From Nocardia suismassiliense (lineage in GTDB: Bacteria; Actinomycetota; Actinomycetes; Mycobacteriales; Mycobacteriaceae): DNA of 64,000 nucleotides. Below are positions 18,188-26,263 of this stretch, piece by piece. The stretch covers positions 7,736,759 to 7,800,758 of the forward strand of contig NZ_LT985361.1 in NCBI RefSeq assembly GCF_900269665.1, given 5' to 3'. The notes beneath the pieces are model-generated. The model was not told where the DNA came from. It worked only from the letters and a program-made list of their open reading frames with translations, and did no database searches. Position 1 is the first letter of the stretch; each line of letters opens with the position of its first letter. The translations under genes and the position numbers were made by a program.

Positions 18188-18572
18188 AGACCAACTGAAA
18201 ACTCGACGCGCGGCGGTCCCGGCCGACTGGGGAAGCAGGACCGCGCCGTCGAACGGGCCGAGTCGCCGACAGGTGGAGTCGGCGACTCGGCCCCACGAAA
18301 CGACGCGCTGCGGTCCAGGGGGAAATTCGGGCCGCGCCGTCGAACGGGCCGGGCCGTCGGGTGGTGGATGCGACGGTCCGGCCCCCTGACCAACCGAATA
18401 CTCGGCGGGCAGGGTCCGGCCGACTGGGGTAGCCGGATACCCCCCGCCGAGCGGGCCGAGTCCACGAGAAGATCGTCGGCTCGGCCCCCCGAGCCAACCG
18501 AATACCCGGCGCTTGCAGTCCGGATCGCGCGTCGAGCGGGTCGAGCCGCGACAACGTGATGCGTCCGGCCCG
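18188..18572. repeat. Degenerate ~100-bp tandem repeat between convergent genes
   Basis: Four related units begin near 18190, 18294, 18389 and 18493. Shared blocks: a 20-bp identical segment CCGCGCCGTCGAACGGGCCG at 18241-18260 and 18332-18351; GGCCGACTGGGG at 18221 and 18418; CCAACCGAATAC at 18390 and 18494; several units end in CGGCCCC. Open frames on the minus strand here only reflect the repeat. It fills the 422-base gap between the HNH gene and the convergent methyltransferase. No function known. Confidence 0.7.
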
Positions 18573-18575
18573 ACC

Positions 18576-19379
18576 TCAGGACTTGACGGCTATCCCGCCG
18601 ACGATGATCTCCTCAACGAGGGTCAGCTTGTCGCGCACGATGCTGTCCGGTCGCCAATGCGATAACGGCACCAGACCCGGCTCGACCAGTTTGCAGCCGC
18701 GGAACAAACGGATGATCTCGTCGTAGGTCCGGAACCGTCCGGTGCCGAGGAATTCCAGAAAGGACTTCTCCAGCGCACGCGATTCCTCGCCGGTGTGCAG
18801 GAAATGCGTGATGAACAGGTGGCTGCCCACGGGCACGGCATCCAGATACGCGTCGACAACGCCCTCGGGATCTTCGTCGTCGTGCAGGTGATGCAGCATG
18901 CCGACGAGCATGACGGCCACCGGTTGAGAAAAGTCGATCAACCGCTGCACGTCCGGATGCGCCAGCACGCCCTCGGGGTCACGCAGGTCAGCGGTGATGA
19001 CACTGGTCCGGCCGTTCAAGCTCATCAGTGCGCGAGCGTGCGCCAATACGATCGGATCGTTGTCGACGTAGATGACGCTGGCGTCCGGTTGCAGTTCCTG
19101 CGCGACCTGATGGGTGTTCTCCATCGTGGGTAGCCCGGCCCCGAGGTCCAGGTATTGCGTCAAGCCGGCGGTACCGGCCAGGTAGCGCACCCCGCGATTG
19201 AGGGCCGCACGATTCAGTTTGGCCAGCTCGTAGACGTCCGGCATGGTCTCGCGCAGATGATCGAGCACCCGTTCATCGGAGGGGTAGTAATCCTTGCCGC
19301 CGAGCATCGCATCGTAGACGCGCGAGATACTCGGCTTGGTCACGTCGAACTCGACATGTGCCGACTCGGAATTCGTCAT
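18576..19379 (-). CDS. SAM-dependent methyltransferase, DUF574 family
   Basis: 267 residues. The SAM-binding segment LDLGAGLPT (about 78-86), the acidic VIYVDNDPIVLAHARAL loop and the N-terminal PSISRVYDAMLGGKDYYPSDE signature match the actinobacterial DUF574 (methyltransf_19) group, which is very expanded in Streptomyces and Nocardia. Substrates are unknown for most members. Single gene, convergent with the HNH gene across the repeat. Confidence 0.88.
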   Translation of the reverse strand: MTNSESAHVEFDVTKPSISRVYDAMLGGKDYYPSDERVLDHLRETMPDVYELAKLNRAALNRGVRYLAGTAGLTQYLDLGAGLPTMENTHQVAQELQPDASVIYVDNDPIVLAHARALMSLNGRTSVITADLRDPEGVLAHPDVQRLIDFSQPVAVMLVGMLHHLHDDEDPEGVVDAYLDAVPVGSHLFITHFLHTGEESRALEKSFLEFLGTGRFRTYDEIIRLFRGCKLVEPGLVPLSHWRPDSIVRDKLTLVEEIIVGGIAVKS

Positions 19380-19487
19380 CGTTCATCCCTTTACGCACGA
19401 TACTCGGACGTCTGACCGCCACCGAAAAGCCTAGCGACGTAGCCGGATAGCGTGTGGCGCTATTGCCCGATCTGTACCAAGTCGACA

Positions 19488-20225
19488 TCACCGGGTGAGC
19501 GCGTCCACCCAGTCCTCGTTGCTGACGTCGATTTTGGACTTTCCGTCGAAAACGGACGGGGTGGCCGCGGACTTGCCGAGCGCCGATTCGAGGGCGGTCA
19601 TCGCGGCTGTCGCGTCAGTGCGCGCCGCTTCGACCCTGGCGCCGGTGGAGATGCATTGCAACACCGACTCCGGCGCGCCCGCGACCCGGGCGATCGCGGC
19701 GAGTTCGGCATTGTCGAGATCGGCGCCGCCCTCGCTCGGTCGTTTGGTGGTGAACAACTCGGTGTGGAATTTCGAGTAGACCGGGCCCGAGCCGCCTTCT
19801 GCGACACATTGATTGGCGGCGACCGCGCGCGTCGAGTAATCCTTGCTCCGCGAACGGTTGTCGAGGAAATTCACCAGCCGGTAGCGCACGGCCAGCTTGC
19901 CCTCATCGATGCGCTGCGCGATCTCCTGGCCGGCGATGCGTTCCAGGTTGCCGCAGGCGGGGCAGATCGGGTCCTCGTAGAAGTCGACCGTCTTCGGGGC
20001 GTTGGGTTTACCGAGCAGGATCGAACCGTCCGGTTCCAGCAGCACGCGCACACCGGGATCGTGCGCGGACCCGTACCCGTCGTTGCGTACGCTCGGCTCG
20101 TCGTGCCCCCAGTTGATCGTCGCGATCACGATCACCGCGATCAACGCGAGGGCAACGGCGCCCAGCGCGTAGGTGGTCTTGCTGGACATGGGCCGAGGAG
20201 TGTAGTTCGAACGCGATTCGCTCAC
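19488..20225 (-). CDS. Membrane-anchored DsbA-like thioredoxin-fold protein
   Basis: 245 residues: a short cytosolic tail, one transmembrane segment (TYALGAVALALIAVIVIAT), and an extracytoplasmic thioredoxin-like domain with redox motif C-P-A-C in FYEDPICPACGNLE. Such proteins form or isomerise disulfides outside the membrane in mycolate actinomycetes. GTG 20225 retains the N-terminal SNYTPRPMSSKTTY stretch; ATG 20189, with TACACT 9 nt upstream, is the alternative and would give 233 residues. Confidence 0.83.
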   Translation of the reverse strand: MSESRSNYTPRPMSSKTTYALGAVALALIAVIVIATINWGHDEPSVRNDGYGSAHDPGVRVLLEPDGSILLGKPNAPKTVDFYEDPICPACGNLERIAGQEIAQRIDEGKLAVRYRLVNFLDNRSRSKDYSTRAVAANQCVAEGGSGPVYSKFHTELFTTKRPSEGGADLDNAELAAIARVAGAPESVLQCISTGARVEAARTDATAAMTALESALGKSAATPSVFDGKSKIDVSNEDWVDALTR

Positions 20226-20417
20226 CCCACCACTCTGCCGCAACCCGACCACACCCCCACCGCCAACCCCCACCCGCTGCGGCGCGCCACACACCTGGTC
20301 GAGGACTCGCACAGTAGCCACGGTCGACCTGCACCCGACCCCGAGCGACTACCGCTCGATATCCACCACAGCCGTCCGGCATTGCGCGGCGCCGCTCGTG
20401 GCGCCGCGCCCCGTCAA

Positions 20418-21890
20418 CTACCGCGCGATCGAATCACGCCGAGTCGGTTTCGTATCCGCATCAGCCGAGTCAGTCCGTTGCCCGGATTCACCCTCGGCAA
20501 CAACAGGTTCGACCGGCACCGGACTATCGGCCACCGGCGCACCCGCCGCATCGTTCACCGCATGCTCGACCTGAGCATCGCGAGCCCGCAACTGATGATC
20601 GGCCCCGTCCGGCCCACAGAGGTGCTCGCTTTCGGCCCCCGCCTCGTCCGCCCGCTTGCCCACCGGCTCCTCGCGTTTACGCAACGGCTCGGGCACCACC
20701 GCCCACCCGAGCGCCGCCACCGCGAGCAGCGCGCCGGTGACCGCGAGGGCGAGTCCATAAGAAGCCTGCTGTGCCAGTGCGCCGACCGCGACCGGTCCGA
20801 GCACGGTGCCCAGATCCGCCGCCATCTGGAACCCGGCGAGCACCGGCCCACCACGGGCGTTCGGGCCGATGATGTCGGCGACCGCAGCCTGCTGAGTCGG
20901 CGTGAACATTCCGGCCCCGAGACCGGCCACGAACGAGGTGATGAGCAACCACGGCAACGTGTCGGAGATGCCGAGACCGGCCGTGCCGAGCGCACACACC
21001 AGTGATCCGACGATCAAAAACGGTTTACGCCCCCACCGATCCGAGTACCGGCCCGCCAGGAAAAGCACCGCGACGTTACCCGCCGCGAACACGGTCAACG
21101 CCACCCCGGCCATGCCCGGCGTCTGATGCAGCACCTCGACCACGAGCAACGGCACCAACGCCATCCGCACACCGAACACCGCGGCACCGTTGGCGAAGTT
21201 GGACCACAGCACCGCCCGGTACTCCGGCCGCGCCCACGCCTCCCCGAACGACATCATCCGCACGCCGCCAACGGGTTCCGGCGCGGCCAGCTGCGAATTC
21301 CGCAGCGCCAGATACACAGCGACGGTCACCGCGAGCAGCGCGACCGCATAAATAACGAACGGCATGCGCAACCCGAGTCCGGACAGCACCCCGCCGACCA
21401 GCGGCCCACTGACCGACCCGATCAGGAAGCTGGTCGACCACAACCCGGACACCCGCCCGCGCGCGGCGGGCGGCGACATCCGGATCACCAGCGCCAGCGA
21501 CGACACCGTGAACATGGTCGACCCGATCCCGCCGAGCGACCGCAAAACCATCAGCTGCCAGTAGCTTTGGGCCAACGCGCTGGCACCGGTCGACACCGCG
21601 ACGATCAGCAGCCCGCCCAGATAGACCGAGCGCTCCCCCAGCTTCTGCACCAACCGGCCACTCACCGGCGCGAACAGCAACCGCATCAACGCGAACGCAC
21701 TCACGATCGCCGAGGCCGCCGCGACGCCCACCCCGAAGCTGCGCGCGAATTGCGGCAGTACCGGGGCGACCAGGCCGAATCCGATGGCGATGACGAACGC
21801 GCCGCCGACCAGCACCCAGATCTCGATAGGCAGCGGCTCCGCCCGGCCGGTGGACCGGGTCTTGCCGACTGCCGACGATCTACTACTCAC
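20418..21890 (-). CDS. MFS transporter
   Basis: 490 residues with twelve predicted membrane segments in 1-400 and the MFS loop signature GRLVQKLGERSVYLGG between segments 2 and 3. The last 85 residues are a hydrophilic Asp/Glu-rich tail, longer than usual. GTG start; it overlaps the end of the upstream pgm gene by 8 bp, so translation is probably coupled. Substrate unknown; the drug-efflux (DHA1) type is the nearest resemblance. Confidence 0.85.
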   Translation of the reverse strand: MSSRSSAVGKTRSTGRAEPLPIEIWVLVGGAFVIAIGFGLVAPVLPQFARSFGVGVAAASAIVSAFALMRLLFAPVSGRLVQKLGERSVYLGGLLIVAVSTGASALAQSYWQLMVLRSLGGIGSTMFTVSSLALVIRMSPPAARGRVSGLWSTSFLIGSVSGPLVGGVLSGLGLRMPFVIYAVALLAVTVAVYLALRNSQLAAPEPVGGVRMMSFGEAWARPEYRAVLWSNFANGAAVFGVRMALVPLLVVEVLHQTPGMAGVALTVFAAGNVAVLFLAGRYSDRWGRKPFLIVGSLVCALGTAGLGISDTLPWLLITSFVAGLGAGMFTPTQQAAVADIIGPNARGGPVLAGFQMAADLGTVLGPVAVGALAQQASYGLALAVTGALLAVAALGWAVVPEPLRKREEPVGKRADEAGAESEHLCGPDGADHQLRARDAQVEHAVNDAAGAPVADSPVPVEPVVAEGESGQRTDSADADTKPTRRDSIAR

Positions 21891-23523
21891 CGGATAGCGC
21901 CTGTCCCACCACTTCCTCCGCGGCCGCCTGCACCTGCGCGAGGTGCTCGGGACCGTGGAACGACTCCGCGTAGATCTTGTATTTGTCCTCGGTGCCGGAC
22001 GGGCGGGCGGCGAACCACGCGTTCTCGGTGGTCACCTTGAGCCCGCCCAGCGGCGCGCCGTTGCCCTTCGCCCTGGTGAGCACGGACGTGATGGGCTCAC
22101 CGGCGATCTCCTTGGTGGTGATCATGTCCGGAGTCAACTTCCCGAGCAACGCTTTCTGTTCCGTCGTGGCGGCGGCGTCGATCCGCGCGTAGGCGGGACT
22201 GCCGTAACGGCGTTCGAGTTCGACGTAGCGGGCCGACGGGCTCTGGCCGGTGACCGCGGCGATCTCGGCGGCGAGCAGCGCGAGCAGGATGCCGTCCTTG
22301 TCGGTGGTCCACACGGTGCCGTCCATCCGCAGGAACGACGCGCCCGCGCTCTCCTCGCCGCCGAAAGCGAGGCTGCCGCTGAACAATCCGGGCACGAAGA
22401 ACTTGAAGCCGACCGGCACCTCGTGCACGTCGCGGCCGAGCACGCTGACCACGCGATCGATCATCGACGAGGTGACCGCGGTCTTGCCGATCTTGGTGAG
22501 CGCGTCCCAGCCCATCCGGTTCGCGACGAGATACTCGATGGCGACCGCGAGGAAGTGGTTCGGGTTCATCAGCCCGCCGTCGGGGGTGACGATGCCGTGC
22601 CGGTCCGCGTCGGCGTCGTTGCCGGTGGACAGGTCGTAGTCGTCCTTGATCGCGATCAGCGAGGCCATCGCGTAGCGCGAGGACGGGTCCATCCGGATCT
22701 TGCCGTCGCTGTCCAGCGTCATGAAGCGCCAGGTCGGGTCGACGAACGGGTTGACGACCTCGAGCTCGAGGTCGTAGCGCTGCCCGATCTCTTCCCAGTA
22801 GTCGACGCTCGCGCCGCCCATCGGGTCGGCGCCGAGCCGGATGCCCGCGCCGCGAATCGCGTCCAGGTTCAACACATTCGGCAGGTCGGCGATGTAGTGG
22901 TCGAGGTAGTCGTAGCGCTGGACGTTGGTCTCCAGCGCGTGTTGCAGCGTGGTGCGCTTGATCCCGCTGAGCCCGCTGCGCAGCAGTTCGTTGGCGCGCG
23001 CGGCGATGGCGTCGGTCGCGGTGTTGTCGGCCGGACCACCGTGCGGCGGGTTGTACTTGAAGCCACCGTCACGGGGAGGATTGTGCGACGGGGTGATCAC
23101 GATTCCGTCGGCCTGGTTCTTGGTGCCGCCCCGATTGTGGCGCAGCACAGCATGACTCAGCGCCGGCGTCGGCGTGTACCGGTCGCGAGCGTCGATCATC
23201 GCGGTCACGTCGTTGGCCGCGAGCACCTCCAGCGCGGTGACCAGCGCGGGCTCGGACAACGCGTGCGTATCCCTGGCCAGATACACCGGCCCGGTAATCC
23301 CGCGGGTCGCACGGTATTCCACGATCGACTGGGTGATCGCGAGGATGTGCGCCTCGTTGAACGCGGTGTCCAGGCTGGAGCCGCGATGTCCCGACGTGCC
23401 GAAAACCACCTGCTGTGCCGGATCCGTCGGATCCGGAATCCGGCTGTAGTAAGCCGTGACCAGATGTGCGATGTCTTCCAGGTCGGTGGGACGCGCGACA
23501 CGCCCGGCTCGATCATGGGCCAT
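21883..23523 (-). CDS. pgm: Phosphoglucomutase (alpha-D-glucose-phosphate-specific)
   Basis: 546 residues of the alpha-phosphohexomutase superfamily, interconverting glucose-1-phosphate and glucose-6-phosphate for glycogen, trehalose and cell-wall sugar supply. The phosphoserine loop is GIVITPSHNP; the metal site is near GNDADADRHG; the sugar-binding loop GGEESAG and the C-terminal phosphate loop RPSGTEDKYK are intact. The GTSGHRGS N-terminus is that of the bacterial Pgm type. ATG 23523 has GGGAG upstream. It is the fourth gene of a minus-strand run starting with crcB. Confidence 0.94.
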   Translation of the reverse strand: MAHDRAGRVARPTDLEDIAHLVTAYYSRIPDPTDPAQQVVFGTSGHRGSSLDTAFNEAHILAITQSIVEYRATRGITGPVYLARDTHALSEPALVTALEVLAANDVTAMIDARDRYTPTPALSHAVLRHNRGGTKNQADGIVITPSHNPPRDGGFKYNPPHGGPADNTATDAIAARANELLRSGLSGIKRTTLQHALETNVQRYDYLDHYIADLPNVLNLDAIRGAGIRLGADPMGGASVDYWEEIGQRYDLELEVVNPFVDPTWRFMTLDSDGKIRMDPSSRYAMASLIAIKDDYDLSTGNDADADRHGIVTPDGGLMNPNHFLAVAIEYLVANRMGWDALTKIGKTAVTSSMIDRVVSVLGRDVHEVPVGFKFFVPGLFSGSLAFGGEESAGASFLRMDGTVWTTDKDGILLALLAAEIAAVTGQSPSARYVELERRYGSPAYARIDAAATTEQKALLGKLTPDMITTKEIAGEPITSVLTRAKGNGAPLGGLKVTTENAWFAARPSGTEDKYKIYAESFHGPEHLAQVQAAAEEVVGQALSGE

Positions 23524-23570
23524 GCTCGGGTCTCCCTTCCGTATCGGCTGTGCCCTGCTCGTCATCAGGA

Positions 23571-23933
23571 TCATGTCCACAACCACTGCGTCGTCGACGC
23601 GGCGGCGAAGACCGCGGTCAGGCTGGCCACGACACTGATCACGACGTTGCCAACGGCGTAGGCGTAAGCGCCGTCCGTCACCAGCCGGATCGTCTCGTAG
23701 CCGAACGTACTGAACGTGGTCAGCGCGCCGCAGAAACCCGTACCGGCGGCGGCCAGCAGCCAGTTGCCCGCACCCGCGCCGATCAATCCACCGAGCAGCG
23801 CCGAACCGACAATGTTAACGGTCAGCGTGCCCAGCGGCAGCAGAGAATCGAAACGTGCTGATACGACACGGTCTACGAGGTACCGAACGGGCGCGCCGAG
23901 CATCCCGCCGAGCACGACGAGCAGGACTGTCAT
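23571..23933 (-). CDS. crcB: Fluoride channel CrcB/Fluc (subunit 1)
   Basis: 120 residues, four membrane helices. Family signatures: GTLTVNIVGSALLGG (pore Asn) and GFCGALTTFSTFGYE (the TTFS(T)F break helix that coordinates sodium and fluoride). Fluc channels are antiparallel dimers that let cytosolic fluoride leak out. Its start overlaps the stop of the DUF190 gene by 4 bp (ATGA), so it is translated with it. Confidence 0.92.
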   Translation of the reverse strand: MTVLLVVLGGMLGAPVRYLVDRVVSARFDSLLPLGTLTVNIVGSALLGGLIGAGAGNWLLAAAGTGFCGALTTFSTFGYETIRLVTDGAYAYAVGNVVISVVASLTAVFAAASTTQWLWT

Positions 23934-24271
23934 CGGGCGGCTCCCTGCCACAGCTCCAGTGGCGAGAGCGCGACGTTGATGGTGGTGAACAGTTCGGCGT
24001 TCTGCTCGACGAACGAACGCAACCGGTCGGCTTCGTCGACGAGCATCAGTACCAGCGGCAGATGGTCGGCCATGTCCAGGATGCGGGTGGTGTGGATGCG
24101 CGAGGACGCGCCGTAGCCTTCGATGCCGCGCCAGACACTCGCGCCGGCCAGTCCGGTGTCGCGGGCGCGCCGGACGATCTCGTGGTACAGCGGCGTGTGC
24201 CGCCATTTGTCGTCCTCGTCGAGCAGCACCGTCAGCCGCGCCGCAGGCTGCCACTGCCCCGCTGCACTCAT
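23930..24271 (-). CDS. DUF190 domain protein
   Basis: 113 residues. The sequence (LTVLLDEDDKWRHTPLYHEIVRRARDTGLAGASVWRG) is the PII-like DUF190 fold. DUF190 proteins are regularly encoded next to crcB and may sense or regulate the channel; no activity is proven. The start ATG overlaps the stop of the second crcB by one base (TGATG), and an AGGGGG site is upstream. It is sandwiched between two crcB genes. Confidence 0.88.
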   Translation of the reverse strand: MSAAGQWQPAARLTVLLDEDDKWRHTPLYHEIVRRARDTGLAGASVWRGIEGYGASSRIHTTRILDMADHLPLVLMLVDEADRLRSFVEQNAELFTTINVALSPLELWQGAAR

Positions 24272-24747
24272 CACCGCTTGGCCCCCTTCCGTCCTGCCGT
24301 TGCCGTCGACTGCCGAGCCATGCCAGTTGTCCACCGTGCCAGGCCCATGCCGAGCACGACGGCCCCCAGCGCCGCCACCACCGTTCCCCCGAGATAGCCG
24401 AACGCCGGTACCGCGGCGCCCGATTCGAGCAGTCTACGAATCTCGAGACCGTAGGTGGAAAACGTGGTGAAGCCGCCGAGCACTCCGATACCGAGAAAGG
24501 GACGCAGCAGTCTGTGGGCTACCCACATCTCGGTGCTCAGAACCATCAGAATCCCGATAGCAAAGCATCCCACGACATTTACGGTGAGCGTGGACCAGGG
24601 GACGTGTCCGTCGTGCACGGGCCACCACACGCCGAGGCCGTAGCGGGCCACCGCGCCGAGGCCGCCGCCGGCCGAGATCACCGCGAGCAGCATCGGTTCG
24701 ACGAGCGGGGTGCGCCGCACCCACTGATCTCCCGCGCCGAACGCCAC
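24271..24747 (-). CDS. crcB: Fluoride channel CrcB/Fluc (subunit 2)
   Basis: 158 residues from GTG 24747, or 140 from ATG 24693, which would be nearer the family length of 120-130. Signatures: STLTVNVVGCFAIG and VLGGFTTFSTYGLE, equivalent to those in the downstream copy, with four membrane helices. Two divergent crcB genes in one operon usually form a heterodimeric channel in actinobacteria. TAACAT about 8 nt upstream of GTG 24747 could be a -10 box. I looked for a fluoride riboswitch upstream and saw none. Confidence 0.85.
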   Translation of the reverse strand: MAFGAGDQWVRRTPLVEPMLLAVISAGGGLGAVARYGLGVWWPVHDGHVPWSTLTVNVVGCFAIGILMVLSTEMWVAHRLLRPFLGIGVLGGFTTFSTYGLEIRRLLESGAAVPAFGYLGGTVVAALGAVVLGMGLARWTTGMARQSTATAGRKGAKR

Positions 24748-24915
24748 CTGCGCAATGTTATCGGTTGGACCGCGCGGCACGGTCCGCCGGACCCCGCATG
24801 TCGAGACCCTACGAACAGCGTTGTTCATTGACATCCGCGCGAGTTCCGCGTACGAATGGCCTGAAGGTTTGGCCGAAGTCGTCTCCATCCACCACTTACT
24901 CAGGTCGGAGCAACG

Positions 24916-26199
24916 ATGGCGGCACAGCGAGCACAACCGAACGCGCACCCGGAGACGGCGGCAGCTCGCCCACCGGGGCATCAGCAAACCCACGGCAGAC
25001 GTCAACTGGGCGTCGGCCGGATTCTGCGTCGATTCTCGATCGTGGCGCTCGCGACGGCCGCGGCCGGGCTCGGTCACCTGGCCCCCGCGGTGGCCGCACC
25101 TATCTATCCAGCCGCCGACGGCGACGGCTTCTACAACGCGCCGCCGGACGTCGCCAACTTCCAGCCGGGCGACGTGATGCGCAGCAGGGCGGTGCCCGCG
25201 GCCGGTTTCCCGGGCGCCACGGCATGGCAGCTGCTGTACCGGTCGACCAACTCCGCCGACGAACCGATCGGCGCGGTGACCACGCTGCTGCTGCCGCCGG
25301 GTGGCGGCATGAGCAGGCCGATCGTGTCGTATCAGCCGTTCGTCAATTCACTCGGCATGCAGTGCGCGCCCTCGCACAGCATCTTCAACGGCACCATGCA
25401 GGAGGCGCCCGCGCTGAACCTACTGCTGGCCAGGGGCTGGGCGGTCGCGGTGCCCGATCATCTCGGACCGACCAGCGCCTACGGTGCCGCGCGCCTCGGC
25501 GGCAGGCTGACCCTGGACGGTATCCGTGCCGTAAAGCGTTTCGGCCCAGCCGATCTCGCGGGCAGTCCGGTCGGCATGGCGGGTTACTCCGGTGGCGGCA
25601 TGGCGACCGGCTTCGCCGCGGCCCTCGCCCCCGAGTACGCGCCCGAGCTGCCGATCGTCGGCGCGGCGCAGGGTGGCGTCCCGATGAACATCGGCAAGCT
25701 GGCCCAGGACGTCGGGTTGCAGCGCAGCCCGCTGTTCGGACTCGGCTTCGCGGCCGCCATCGGCCTGGAGCGCGAATACCCCGGCGAGTTGCAGATGGAC
25801 CGGATCCTGAACCCGGCCGGCTTCGCCCTGCGCGACCAGATCGCCAACGCCTGCACCAACGAGATCATCAACGCCGGTGCGAACAAGAGCTTCAGCGATG
25901 TGTTCAACGGTCCGATGGACGCCGACCCCACCGTCGTCCGCATCCTGCACGAGAACAGCATCGAGATCTACCCCGGCGTCCCCCGGACCCCGATCTACGA
26001 ATGGCACGGCGGCTCGGACCAGGTCTCCCCGCAGCTGGTGCGGGAAGTCGCCGGCCGGTACTGCGCCGAGGGCGTCCGCGTCCAGCTCGACATAATCCCC
26101 GGGGCCGACCACGGCACCGCGATCGCTCCGGGATCGGTCAACGCCTTCAACTACCTCGGCGACCGCTTCGCCGGCCTTCCGGCCCCGAGCAACTGCTGA
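24916..26199 (+). CDS. Secreted lipase, LIP family (alpha/beta hydrolase)
   Basis: 427 residues. A twin-Arg-like basic stretch (GRILRRFSIV) leads into a hydrophobic signal sequence ending near PAVAAP. The mature part carries the nucleophile elbow G-Y-S-G-G (AGYSGGGMATG), an acid in WHGGSDQVSP and the histidine in PGADHGTA, in the order expected for Candida-type secretory lipases. Probably acts on triacylglycerols or related esters outside the cell. GGAG 6 nt before ATG. Divergent from the crcB operon. Confidence 0.87.
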   Translation: MAAQRAQPNAHPETAAARPPGHQQTHGRRQLGVGRILRRFSIVALATAAAGLGHLAPAVAAPIYPAADGDGFYNAPPDVANFQPGDVMRSRAVPAAGFPGATAWQLLYRSTNSADEPIGAVTTLLLPPGGGMSRPIVSYQPFVNSLGMQCAPSHSIFNGTMQEAPALNLLLARGWAVAVPDHLGPTSAYGAARLGGRLTLDGIRAVKRFGPADLAGSPVGMAGYSGGGMATGFAAALAPEYAPELPIVGAAQGGVPMNIGKLAQDVGLQRSPLFGLGFAAAIGLEREYPGELQMDRILNPAGFALRDQIANACTNEIINAGANKSFSDVFNGPMDADPTVVRILHENSIEIYPGVPRTPIYEWHGGSDQVSPQLVREVAGRYCAEGVRVQLDIIPGADHGTAIAPGSVNAFNYLGDRFAGLPAPSNC

Positions 26200-26209
26200 C
26201 CGAACACAG

Positions 26210-26247
26210 CACAACGCCCCCGTTCACCATTGAACGGGGGCGTTGTG
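26210..26247. terminator. Perfect 17-bp hairpin between convergent genes
   Basis: Arms 26210-26226 (CACAACGCCCCCGTTCA) and 26231-26247 are exact complements around CCAT. It is 11 bp after the lipase stop and 17 bp after the end of the opposing MFS gene, so it terminates both. Confidence 0.88.
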
Positions 26248-26263
26248 TCGTTCGAGCGGAACG

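Noticed and set aside
18045..18554. Minus-strand frame over the tandem repeat
   Set aside because: Its repetitive protein only mirrors the DNA repeat and it overlaps the HNH gene end.
24748..24915. Fluoride riboswitch upstream of crcB
   Set aside because: No GGCGATGG-type core or expected pseudoknot sequence found in the minus-strand leader.
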